From Adiantum capillus-veneris (Eukaryota > Streptophyta > Polypodiopsida > Polypodiales > Pteridaceae), in the NCBI GenBank assembly GCA_014529385.2, contig CM043964.1, forward strand, positions 4,022,997-4,086,996: a stretch of DNA of 64,000 nt, in the 5' to 3' direction. Shown here one piece after another: positions 55,236 to 64,000 of the stretch. How positions within the stretch are numbered: the first letter of the stretch is position 1; each line of letters starts with the position of its first letter. A program made the translations under genes and the position numbers. The notes beneath the pieces were generated by a model, which searched no databases, was not told the origin of the DNA, and was given only the letters and a program-made list of their open reading frames with translations.

Positions 55236-55622
55236 TTACCTCGCTCTTGAAATCATAGTCTTCCTCGACTATGAGGTAGAAGAGATAAAGTCGTAGTCAT
55301 TAGTCAATGTTACTTAGCGGGTAGAGGATCCCTTTTTACCCTACGACATCTTTCCAAGATGGATGACTAATCCATTTGGTGCTTTGGAGACATAGCTACC
55401 GCAAGCATGTCTACTCTTTAGTCCATTTCATTCTCCCAAAGTAGAGTGACAAATTCTACTTGGAGAGACCTCATCCTCACAAACATGACTCTAAGTATGT
55501 ATACTATTTAAATTTGTGCACAATAAAAAGATAGTTAGTCTTATAAGACAAAAACATGAGTCATTTAAAAGAAATTTGTACATTTGCTTACTCTAATGTA
55601 GCATTGTAATCATTGACAAGGT
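55236..55622 (-). other. 3' untranslated region and polypurine tract of the chromovirus-like element
   Basis: Between the chromodomain region and the 3' LTR. The minus strand next to the LTR is purine-rich (CAAGAGCGAGGTAA before TGTCATAAAA), a weak PPT. The rest holds no coding sequence. Confidence 0.5.
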
Positions 55623-56138
55623 TCATACTATCCTTAAGCTGTATTCCTTGCATCCATCTAGCATCTTCAAAACAATAATTTTTGAATTTAATAAGATACT
55701 GCCGGATAATCTTACCTTGTCTTCATGTCGAAGGATAGCTTCGGGTTGTAGCACCTCTTCTTGGTCTTCAAGTTCGGGTGGATCTTCAATGATTAGTTCA
55801 CTTGGTGGCTCTCCTTTGTAGGGCTTAAGTAGGCTCACATGAAAAGCATTGTGTATGAGCCAATGGTTGGGAAATTTGAGTTGGTAAGCCGTCTCATTGA
55901 TAGGCTTCAAGATTCAAAAAGGACCACAGTGTCTTTTTGCTAACTTAGCATAATACTTTTGATGGCCCGTAGGATTTTTGCGCGTCGTTTGCCTTAATCG
56001 AGCCTTAGGAAACTTGAGTAAGACCGAATCATTTTCTTTGAACATTAAGGTCCTTCTGTCTTTATCAGTAGCAGCTTTTTGCCTTTGTTGAGAGATGGAT
56101 ATAGCCTCCTTAATCTTTTGAAAAGATTCTTGTAGGTC
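55570..56138 (-). pseudogene. Integrase C-terminus and chromodomain-like tail
   Basis: After the core the frame runs QRQKAAADKDRRTLMFKEND, VLLKFPKARLRQ, then AYQLKFPNHWLIHNAFHVSL and LEDQEEVLQPEAILRHEDKV (55910-55720). A one- or two-base shift near 55715 moves the tail to another frame reading IIRQYLIKFKNYCFEDARWM. That is the aromatic-containing core of a chromodomain (Y-L-I-K-F-K-N-Y..A-R-W). Chromodomains direct integration to chromatin. A stop near 55913 also interrupts it. Confidence 0.8.
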
Positions 56139-56815
56139 TCAGCTATACTCATGAGCGGCAAAGATCTTCTCATGTACTTTCAGTAGCAAGGGACTTTTAG
56201 GTCTTCCCTCAATGATCTCAAAAGGTGCCTTTCCCATAGAAGTATGTATAGTATTATTGTAAGCATACTCTACAAGTGGTAAGTACTTTTCCCATTGTGA
56301 GCGTTGATCTACTTCTGTAACATAATTCTTTAGTAGATCGAGTATCGTAAGATTGGCTATCTCACTTTGGCCATCCGTTTGTGGGTGATAGACCGAAGAT
56401 AAGCTCAATCTTTTTCCTAGATTTTCAAAGAGACCTTTCCAAAAATTACTCGTCATTCTAGGATCTCTATCTGACACAATGGATGTGGGTAATCCATGGT
56501 GTTTGAAAATCTGTGATATGAAGAGAGTTGCCATTTGGTGTGCCTTGATAGTCTTGTTGATAGAAATAAAGTGTGCTTGTTTGCTAAACCTGTCGGCGGC
56601 TATTGTCCATATTCCCGTATTCCCATGGATATATTTGGGTAATCCAAAGATGAAGTCCATGGATATACTCTCCCATGGTGAATTTGGGATAGGCAATGGG
56701 TGGAGTAATCCAAGTTGCTTCCCTCTATCATATTTGGTCTTTTGGCATACTACACATTTTGAAACATACTCTTGTATGTCCACTTTCATGGTAGGCCAAT
56801 AGAATTATGTCTCTA
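56139..56815 (-). pseudogene. Chromovirus-like integrase core
   Basis: The frame starts MKVDIQEYVSKCVVCQKTKY, giving the C-x2-C half of the HHCC zinc site. The HH half is in the upstream frame (ESHSPPYAGHRG, about 56860). The core has SMDFIFGLPKY, VSDRDPRMTSNFW and YHPQTDGQSEIAN, so D, D and E are all present. It ends in AYNNTIHTSMGKAPFEIIEG. One stop (near 56805) separates it from the zinc-site HH half. Confidence 0.9.
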
Positions 56816-56819
56816 CTCC

Positions 56820-57799
56820 TCAGAGAGTAGGTTGAATACCTCTATGCCCCGCATATGGAGGAGAATGGGATTCATACATAACTTTTTCACGAAGGGAATG
56901 TGTAACACATAGCCTATTGCTGTGGAGAAGATAACCATCTTGGAAGGTGAATGGTTCCTCTTTCTTCCCCAAAGCAAGGGCTGACATTATGTCTCTAAAG
57001 TCAGGGTCATTAGCATATTCATCTCTCATAGAAGATAGGTCATTGTGAGTAGCAATAGACACTGCATTAACTTTTGGTCGTCGTGAAAGTGCATCGTCCA
57101 CTTGATTGTGCTTAACAACAATGTGAGCAATATGAAAATTAAATTCGAAAAGAAAATTTTCCCACCTCATTTTTTTGTTGGAGAGCTTGGTTTGCATCAT
57201 GAAATACTTGAGACTTTGGTGGTCGGTTTGCTGAATAAATGGATTCCCCAATAGTTAGTGCTTCAATGTGTCTAGGGTATGTAGAACAGCTAAAATCTCT
57301 TTCTCATAAATGCCCAAGATTCGTTCATCACAGTATTGAGTTGTCGGCTCTCATATGCTATGTAATGCCCTTCTTGAAGCAAAACTGCTCCAAGGAAATT
57401 ACCACAAGCATCACATTGGACCTCAAATGGTTTTGAGAGATGCCGAAGCATCAGGACTGATCGGGAGGTAAGATTCTCCTTGAGCTTATCAAAAGCATTT
57501 TGCTCTTTCACAGTCCATACATACTTAACGTTCTTCTTAGTTAAGTCATGTAGTGGTCCTGCTATTTGAGAGAGCTTTGCTATGAAACGTCTATAGTATG
57601 CGTACATACCAATAAAGCTTCTTAGCTCATGTAGATTCCTTGGGTTAGGCCATGCTTTTATTACCTCTAACTTTGATGGATCCATACGGATACCATCTTG
57701 ATAGATAATATGACCTAGGTATTGAATCTCTTGAAGGAAAAATTTGCTTTTCTTTTGGTTGAGAAAAAGCTTATTCTCCCTCAATGCTTGAAAAACCAC
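56820..57799 (-). pseudogene. Chromovirus-like RT end and RNase H
   Basis: VFQALRENKLFLNQKKSKFF, YLGHIIYQDGIRMDPSKLEV and RSFIGMYAYYRRFIAKLSQI form the RT thumb/connection. VQCDACGNFLGAVLLQEGHY opens RNase H with its first aspartate. After a frame break near 57290, TDHQSLKYFMMQTKLSNKKM and VDDALSRRPKVNAV complete it. A stop at 57800 separates this from the RT palm. Otherwise motif spacing is normal. Confidence 0.9.
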
Positions 57800-58250
57800 T
57801 TATAGATGTTGCTTATGTTCTCGCAAAGACTTGGAGTAGATGATGACATCATCAAAGAACACTCCAATGAATTTGCGGTATGGTCTAAAAATTTTCTCCA
57901 TTAGACGATTGAATGTAGCTGGTGCATTAGTCAAACCAAAAGGCATGACTAGATATTCATAAAGACCAAACTTTGTGCGAAACGTGGTCGTTAAGATATC
58001 TTCATCGACTATCCTTATTTGATGATAGCCACTCTTAAGGTCAATCCTACTGAAGTAGGTAGAACCTTGTACCTTATCAAACATATCTTCTACCCAAGGC
58101 ACGGGAAATCTGTTTTTGATAGTGATATGGTTTAATGCTCGATAGTCCACACGCATGCGGTATGTACCGTCTTTCTTTTGCACTAAAAGAACTCGAGAAC
58201 AAAAAGAAGAGGAACTAGGCCTCACCACCCCTTTGTCTACCATTTCCTGT
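57800..58250 (-). pseudogene. Chromovirus-like reverse transcriptase palm
   Basis: VDKGVVRPSSSSFCSRVLLV, DGTYRMRVDYRALNHITIKN, FSRIDLKSGYHQIRI, VMPFGLTNAPATFNRLM and the catalytic VFFDDVIIYS (about 57850) follow in order. FFDD is a normal variant of the YxDD box in plant gypsy elements. The frame is open for 147 codons, with breaks on both sides (about 58250 and 57800). Confidence 0.92.
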
Positions 58251-58354
58251 ACTTACCTCATGATCTCCTCTTGTTGAGCTTGTGAGAATCGATAAGGAGG
58301 CTTCTTAGGTGATGAGCTTCGAAAAAGGAGATTAATACGATGGTCATCATCCCC

Positions 58355-59493
58355 TCATTTTGGAGGTAAGTCCATAGGGATATCATCGATGAACACATCT
58401 TGGAATCCTTTTAGAAAATTAGACAAGTCTAACTCTTCTTGATTCCTATCATCTACATTTGATGAAACATTAGGATCTTTTGGAGACTCTTTGACAAAAA
58501 TCAAATACATAGAAACTAAGATCTTCATTGAGTTACCAAAAGCAAGAGAATTCACAAGTAGAATAGTGCGACCACGCTCACTAGCATCTATAAAAATGTA
58601 AATTCTCCTTTCAGGGAACTTCATATTGGTAGCCATGCGATCAAACCATGGTGCCCCTAGGATAGCATCCTCATGTTGGAGAGGAGAGATGAAGAAGTCT
58701 TCTTTGTCGACATATCTTTGGACATGAAGCCTCAATTTCCCAATCAAGGAGTAACAAAGGCTTGTTGTCCCTTGAAAGTTTCTTTAACTGTTACCATATC
58801 TCCCATATTGAAAGCTTGAATGCCCAGCTTGGTGGCCAACTCCGTTGATATGAAGTTGTGAGTAGAGCCAGGGTCAAACAAGAAGAATGCATCATGCTCT
58901 CTTACCTTTCCCCAGGCACAAGAGAGTGATGAGCCTTTGCAATGAGCATCCTCTTTTGGAGCTTCGATGGTGGAAGCCCTAGGAGTCTCATTGCGAGTAT
59001 TCTTCTTGGGGCAAGGACGATAGCTGTGTCCTTGCTCCCCACACTTGAAACACTTATGGTCCTTGCAAAAAGTTTCAAGCTCTTCAGGAGAATTTTTTTT
59101 TTTACCTTTGTAAACTCCCTTCTCCTTGGACCGATTGATGTTGTTGTTGTTGTTGGAAGTGCCTTGAGAAGAATTTTGAGCATTGGTCTTCCCCTTTGCA
59201 TCATTTTTGCCTTTGTTGTCCATGGGTTTGACATTACGTTCAGCCCCTTGATGGAAATTGATACGTGAATCAACCATGGTGTGATGGATTACTTTGCTAA
59301 TAGTACCAGGCCGTTGAGAGTTGATGTATTCGGCCATCTCTTCAGGTAATCCCGCACAGAATAGTTTCCTTTGCTTGGCAAAGTCTATCTTTTGAAAGAC
59401 AATAGCCTTGAGATATAAATCCCAAAACTTTTCTACATACTTATGGATAGAATCATAAGCGAGAAGCTTCAAGCTGCACCATTTGGTAAGCAC
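58355..59493 (-). pseudogene. Chromovirus-like nucleocapsid and protease
   Basis: From 59493: Gag C-terminal helices (SIHKYVEKFWDLYLKAIVFQ), a low-complexity N/G-rich linker, and the knuckle CFKCGEQGHSYRPC (about 59060-59020, canonical CCHC). The protease follows with FFLFDPGSTHNFISTELATK (about 58880), active site D-P-G instead of D-S-G. Its second half is in the overlapping frame from 58747 (HEDAILGAPWFDRMATNMKF). The two frames overlap by a few bases at 58744-58747, which may be decay rather than a programmed shift. Confidence 0.85.
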
Positions 59494-59499
59494 TTTGTC

Positions 59500-60341
59500 T
59501 TATGCATCGCTTGCAAGGAATTGCTTCGTGATGGAAACTCGTAGAGTTTTCCATGTCTTTGGGGCTTCGCCGTTGCCACGAAGGCTAGCCCAACATTGAC
59601 GAGCTATTTTTTGAAAGTGCATAGCTACATGGTGTAGCTTGGAGGACTTTGTAAATCCCTCGTCTCCAAAAGCCACATCAAATTTCTGGATGAAGGCCAA
59701 CACTTTGTCAGTAGCACCAAAGGTGGAATCATAAGTGAGAAAAGAAATACTCTTTCCTCCCTTCTTGAACTTCTTTAACTTTTGGGACCTTCTCCATGCA
59801 AGGAATGATTTTTGATGTCCTCCCCTCTTGTATTGTCTAGGAGAATATACATAGATTTCATTGGAAGAGGAGGAAGTTGAAGATGAAGGAGAAGAGGGTG
59901 ACCTCCTCCTATACCTTTTCTTCCTTTGTTTCTCTCTTCTCTTTCAGAATGACAAGGAGAAGGACTGTGTGTAGATCTTTTCCTCTTGGGAGGAAGAGGC
60001 AATTGTCATGACCGCTATCTTTGTGGAGCCACATCTTCAGAGGAACTTAAATTTTCATTGCTTTCTTTCTCTTTGGATTCCTCCTCTCGTATGGGAGAGA
60101 GTCTTCTTTTGGTGGTCTCTTCAAGAGGCCTCCTAAGCTCTCTCTCCTCTTGGAGAGGAAGGGAAATTCCATAAGCACGAATTTGTTGAGTAACTTCGAC
60201 TTGCAAAGCAGGGTTGCCCATAGCTTGCTGCAACCTAGTGATTAGATAATTCACAAACATGGAAGCATCATCATCAGCACCTTCATGTGCAAAATCAAAG
60301 CAATCAATGTACATTCTACTCTCTTGATTATTGTCAGCCAT
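59500..60341 (-). pseudogene. Chromovirus-like Gag
   Basis: I place the start at ATG 60341 (MADNNQESRMYIDCFDFAHE), which is about 400 bp from the PBS. The upstream in-frame ATG at 60383 is less typical. It continues with a charged region (PLEETTKRRLSPIREEESKE, a long open frame to 60015), a break, and the capsid FIQKFDVAFGDEGFTKSSKL and ARQCWASLRGNGEAPKTWKT (59703-59500). The stop at 59500-59495 separates it from the nucleocapsid frame. Confidence 0.8.
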
Positions 60342-60738
60342 GTTAACAAAATCTATGTATGTACTTAGTCTATGGTTTGGCAATTCAAAACCTTAGTTGC
60401 CACTCCTCTTAGCCTTTGAAAATTGTCTCTTAAGTATCTACACCCACGGTTCAAAGTGGTTAATTATAGAGAGTAGAGAAGTAGATCTAACATAGCAGAG
60501 TTGCCAAGGGCTAGCTCCTTTCACACTTATTATGGCTCAATAATGGTAAATCCGTAGGCAACTCTAAAAGGAATCTATTATTAATTACAAAGCTCCCGAG
60601 GTGTGCACCATACCCCACATAGTGGGCTCACAAAAATCGATAATAGATCCTAGTTGCACTTACCCTAATATAATTAACAACATCAACCATTTATAGGCTT
60701 CTCAAGGACCTCTCTTATTAAGCAAGAAAAGAGAAACC

Positions 60739-60755
60739 AAATGCTCTGATACCAA
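60739..60755 (-). other. Primer-binding site of the chromovirus-like element
   Basis: TTGGTATCAGAGCATTT on the minus strand follows the 5' LTR end TTACA (60756). It matches initiator tRNA-Met over the first 12 bases after one spacer base. Confidence 0.85.
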
Positions 60756-63509
60756 TGTAATGTAATTAGCATTTTAACTTTGAGTTGGAGCGGAAAGTGA
60801 ATAACATATTGAGCATTTACTTGAGCATTCTTTTGTATATAGATTTATAGTGAGAAAGAAAGTGCTTGGATGGAGAAAGCAACACTAACACATTACTTCA
60901 TTAACATGGCATGATCAATACTTGTAAAAGAGAGTGAGAGTTTAGAGAAATTGATGCCAATAGAGGACCGGATTAGTTGGAGCCAGTTCCCCCCCTCCAA
61001 TAGGAATTTGTATTAGAGATTCTTCCATGATGGAAGACTTGTTTACAATACAATCATTTGTGTTCCTTAACACTAGGTTGGTAATGGGACACTTTTATGT
61101 CCTGTTAAGTAACCATTTTCCTTGAATTACGTCAAGAGTTTCATAATTGATTTTGAGGTGCTGTCTGTCTAGAAAGTTGTCTCATGAGCTGAAAAAAACT
61201 CGACATTTTTTTGGAATATCAATTCCATCTTTAACCTTGTCCTTGCACAACATTTCACAACCTAAACTGTGTGAAAAAACGGGTCCTGTTTTTGGCTTTT
61301 TTCAACTTTTTGCAACTATATCACTCTAGAATTCATGTTTGTGAGGTCTATAGTGCTAGAGAACTATCTTTAGTAGTCCTCAACATGTCCTGATTCTTCT
61401 AGGGAGCAATAAATGTTAAAGTTGTAAGTTATGACCAAATTATCAAATCTTGTTTTTTAGAAAATTTTAGCTCTTCTATGTTTTTTTTGGTGGCTTTCAT
61501 GATATCCAAATGCAGTTTTGATTTTCTATGTCGTATATTGTGACATAAAGCTAATATTCCTTGAGTTTTGGGGCACCTAATACCCTATTTTGCATAGTAG
61601 ACAACGATGGTTGATTTTTTCAATTATAGAAGAAAACGAAACATTCTAGTATATAAAGTATAGCTTTTTCAATATTGTTAGTTTCTTGTGACAACTACAT
61701 GCATTTTGTAGGTAGTAACCATATCTAGTCATAAGGATCAAATTTGGCTAGATATTGAATAGTTTCTATGGGATTCTACAACTCATAATGTTGAACCCAG
61801 TTTTTTCATGTTTGTTGTATTTAACACTTCATCTTTGTCCCCAAGATTCCCCTTGGTAAGAGATGTATTATTATTTTGACATGCTCCATGGCTCCTTATG
61901 AACCTAAAGGACAATAGGGAACTAAGAAAACATGCATATATTATTTGTATTGAGTGTGGCTATAGAAACTTTGATGATAGGTTTGCAGAATGGTAAAAAT
62001 TCAACTTTTTTGTACCTATTTCTTTTGGCCAAAAAAAAAATAGTGAGTGAGAACCAATCATATGTTCTGATCACCAACCCATTGAAGCTAACTAGAGAAT
62101 TTATCTCAATTCCTACAAAAATCCCTAATCTTATTTTTATGCAACAAAATGTAAGAAATGATTGTTTTGATGAAAATGTACTAGTCCATCAACTTTGGAG
62201 GCTTGGTGTGACCAAAAGATGAGAAATTTTACAAGTTTCTTATTTTTTACATGTGTAGTAGGCCTTGAACTATAACCTCATGAAAGGATTTTACAAAATG
62301 AGTGGATCTACTATGGTTTTGGAGGTTTTTTTCAAAACCCTGAAAGGACACTTTTATGTCCTGTTAGGTTACCAACCTAGTGTTAAGACCTTCTTGATGA
62401 GATGAAGATGTTAAGCTTCACTCACCAAGTATAACAACAATAAACATTATTAGCATGAACTTGGAAAATGCCCAGCCTCAATCCCAAGACCTCACAACCA
62501 TGAAAGGTGAGGAGAGTTGGCAGGGAGTGAGGAAGAAGAGAGAAGTAGAAGTAGCTCTATGAGAAAGCAATAACCCCTTGCACATAATCACTCATAGCTA
62601 TTGTAGCATAGCTTAGCATAGTGTTAATGGATATAAGAGAGATTGATAAGGAAGCATTAAGGTTCTCTTGTGTGGATTTGCATCCATAGCCAAGAGCTTG
62701 TGGTAGTAGGCACTCAACTTCTCAAGCATGGAGAAGGAGATGGAGTCCTTGCTTTCACAAGAGTGTGTGAAGGAAAGAATGAGGGAGAGAGAGCTCGTGG
62801 AATTCTCAGATAAGAGAGAGCGAGAGAGAGAGCGCTAGGTCGACCCCCTTTCCTAGGCTTCCTTTGAAGCTCATTGGGCCATGTAGCCCTCTAAGCCAAT
62901 GAGAGCTTGGCTCCCTTTGGGGCAAGGTATGTAGGCTCTTGACAAGTGTCCTTGTTTCCCCCAACCCCCTTGCTTAAGCACGTCCCCTGCTTAAGCACAA
63001 CCCCTACTTGCTTGAGCAATGTGTCTCTACACTTGACATGTGGTCCCTTTCCTCCCATGAGATTATGGGTCAATGTTGGTGAGGTGCTCACATACTATCC
63101 ACCTCCCTCCTTTGTAGGGCTTGCCCCCTCATTAGTAGCAAGTACTTTGAACTGGGTAAGCAAGAAACCCCCCTGCTTAAGCATAGCCCTAGCTTAAGCA
63201 AGCTTCCCCGTGCCTCCTTGGACCTTAGCGACTAAAGAGTAAAAATTTAAAGACTATGTCTTAAGGCTTTTAACACATACCTTTGGAGGCTTTAATGAGT
63301 ACAACCCTAAGGTCTTTTGCTCCATTGGTTAACCTTGCTCTTTGATAGAGATTTTCTCATTTGGGCCCCTTTACCATTGGCACCGTGCTGAAATAGATCT
63401 ATAAGCACATCTATATCTTAACCCTTGTTCCCGTTTATTCTCCCACATGAAGTGATCAGTTTAATATGAGAAAATCATTTGGGTTGGTCAGATATTAGAT
63501 TTTATGACA
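60756..63509 (-). repeat. 5' LTR of the chromovirus-like element, with insertion
   Basis: Corresponds to the 3' LTR with clear co-linearity on both sides of the TTAA-flanked insertion at 61071-62382. It lacks the insertion found in the 3' LTR. GA tract near 62813-62832 is shorter than in the other LTR. Confidence 0.9.
61071..62382. mobile_element. TTAA-flanked non-autonomous DNA transposon, 1312 bp
   Basis: Ends are perfect 14-bp inverted repeats, CACTAGGTTGGTAA and TTACCAACCTAGTG, directly flanked by TTAA on both sides (61067-61070, 62383-62386). The other LTR shows the empty site (CCTTGAGACC). Just inside each end is the hairpin GGACACTTTTATGTCC (61094 and 62347). The interior is T-rich and encodes no transposase. 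A TTAA duplication is the piggyBac rule, while a CACTA start suggests CACTA elements, which normally duplicate three bases. The superfamily is therefore open. Confidence 0.8.
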
Positions 63510-63514
63510 TCTCC
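63510..63514. other. Target-site duplication TCTCC (right)
   Basis: Exact match to 52385-52389, flanking the chromovirus-like element. Confidence 0.85.
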
Positions 63515-63735
63515 TGAGCGGATGTCTCTTATCAAAGTAGTTTTTGTTTTTCAACATTGCATTTTTCAATCGCTCTTTTGCAACCTCAATGTATCTATGT
63601 CCTTTTTCTAGTGGCCTTATAACGCAATGCAAGGAGATCTTCTCTGGTAAGGCCTTCTTGGCAAAGTAGTACCTTCCATGTAGGGATATTATCTTCAATT
63701 GGCATCACTGGCTTTTGACCATACATCAGCTCCAT
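63515..63735 (-). pseudogene. Gypsy integrase C-terminal fragment (proximal half)
   Basis: The minus strand reads ELMYGQKPVMPIEDNIPTWK then, after a frameshift near 63625, a RLKNAMLKNKNYFDKRHPLR helix, the usual region after an integrase core. It stops where the chromovirus-like element inserted and resumes at 52384. On its upstream side (63736) it is cut by another LTR. Confidence 0.7.
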
Positions 63736-64000
63736 TGTCACGAGAACAGAATAATAGAGATCGACAGCAAAAGATAGAGAAAGAGATATTTGTATTGATG
63801 AATCTTTGTAGAGTTTTGATACAACAGAGGAGCAATTGAATAGGGGCGCACTCCGTTGTACGGAGCTCGAACCTCCCGACCACCCCCGAGCTTCAGTTCG
63901 CTTGCATGCAGCGTCTCACTCGCACTCGCACTCGCAGAAGAGGAGATCTGTGAATGATCCCCAAACACACCATCCGTCGTTCTTTAATCCTTCTTTTCCT
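63736..64000 (-). mobile_element. LTR, second copy of the 44433 family, cut by the window end
   Basis: TGTCACGAGAACAGAATAATAG at 63736 and onward matches 44433-44720, including GGGCGCACTCCGTTGTAC, ACCACCCCCGAGCTTCA and the CACTCG run. It is inserted in the older gypsy integrase. The rest lies outside the window, so it is not known whether it is solitary. Confidence 0.65.

Larger units (their letters stand above)
52390..63509 (-). mobile_element. Chromovirus-like Ty3/gypsy retrotransposon, full length
   Basis: An 11,120-bp unit with 5' LTR (63509-60756), PBS (60755-60739), gag, protease, RT, RNase H, integrase with a chromodomain-like tail, a 3' UTR and 3' LTR (55235-52390), flanked by a perfect TCTCC duplication. 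Both LTRs begin TGTCATAAAATCTAATATC and end in ATTACA. Each LTR contains a separate later insertion, so the bare LTR is about 1.45 kb. The reading frame has only a handful of stops and frameshifts, fewer than any other element here. Domain order (RT-RNase H-IN-chromodomain) places it with chromoviruses. Confidence 0.93.

Overview
The window looks like nuclear DNA from a land plant with a large, repeat-rich genome. The evidence is a dense mosaic of Ty3/gypsy (Tat-like and chromovirus-like) and Ty1/copia retrotransposons, primer-binding sites complementary to plant initiator tRNA-Met (TGGTATCAGAGC), and many long GA/CT microsatellites. The families and their decay would fit a fern, lycophyte or gymnosperm, but nothing here fixes the species. 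I see no convincing host protein gene, rRNA, tRNA or CRISPR array. Nearly everything recognisable is transposable-element sequence, mostly broken by stops and frameshifts.

Layout. 1-3.5 kb: pieces of LTR elements (two LTR copies in inverted orientation, a gag pseudogene, an LTR end with PBS). 3.5-7.6 kb: mostly unrecognised, with a cluster of GTCGCTATA-type motifs at 7.19-7.42 kb. 7.6-8.84 kb: copia protease-integrase fragment on the minus strand. 9.9-18.6 kb: a minus-strand Tat-like gypsy element (PBS, long leader, gag, start of pol). It carries two insertions, a 538-bp TRIM-like element at 10.85-11.38 kb and a 1.77-kb long-TIR DNA element at 13.66-15.42 kb. Its leader holds a roughly 280-bp-period array built around the 20-bp palindrome ACATGGATCGCGATCCATGT. 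20.4-22.2 kb: LINE. 22.3-23.4 kb: truncated gypsy pol. 23.4-29.0 kb: structurally whole Ty1/copia element (two LTRs, PBS, PPT, gag, PR, IN, RT, RNase H) with a decayed reading frame. 29-30.2 kb: second copia gag. 30.6-31.8 kb and 48.6-49.8 kb: a direct repeat pair. 32.7-36.7 kb: LTR piece and a plus-strand Tat-like RT-RNase H-IN fragment, followed by a protease-like domain.

38.5-44.4 kb: end of a second long-TIR element, several tandem repeats, fragments of an unrecognised minus-strand coding region, and an array carrying the palindrome CTCAAACTTAAGTTTGAG. 44.4-45.35 kb: solitary LTR. 45.5-47.1 kb: gypsy gag-protease. 51.49-51.93 kb: a 443-bp fold-back element. 52.39-63.51 kb: the best-preserved element, an 11.1-kb minus-strand chromovirus-like retrotransposon with a perfect 5-bp target duplication (TCTCC). 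Each of its LTRs holds a different later insertion (an LTR-type non-autonomous element in one, a TTAA-flanked TIR element in the other). It inserted into an older gypsy integrase whose two halves are still readable on either side. The right end of the window enters another copy of the 44.4-kb LTR.

The parts do not form one pathway. They record successive insertions. The most unusual structures are the palindrome array, the four GC-rich palindromes inside the long-TIR element, and the compact non-autonomous elements.
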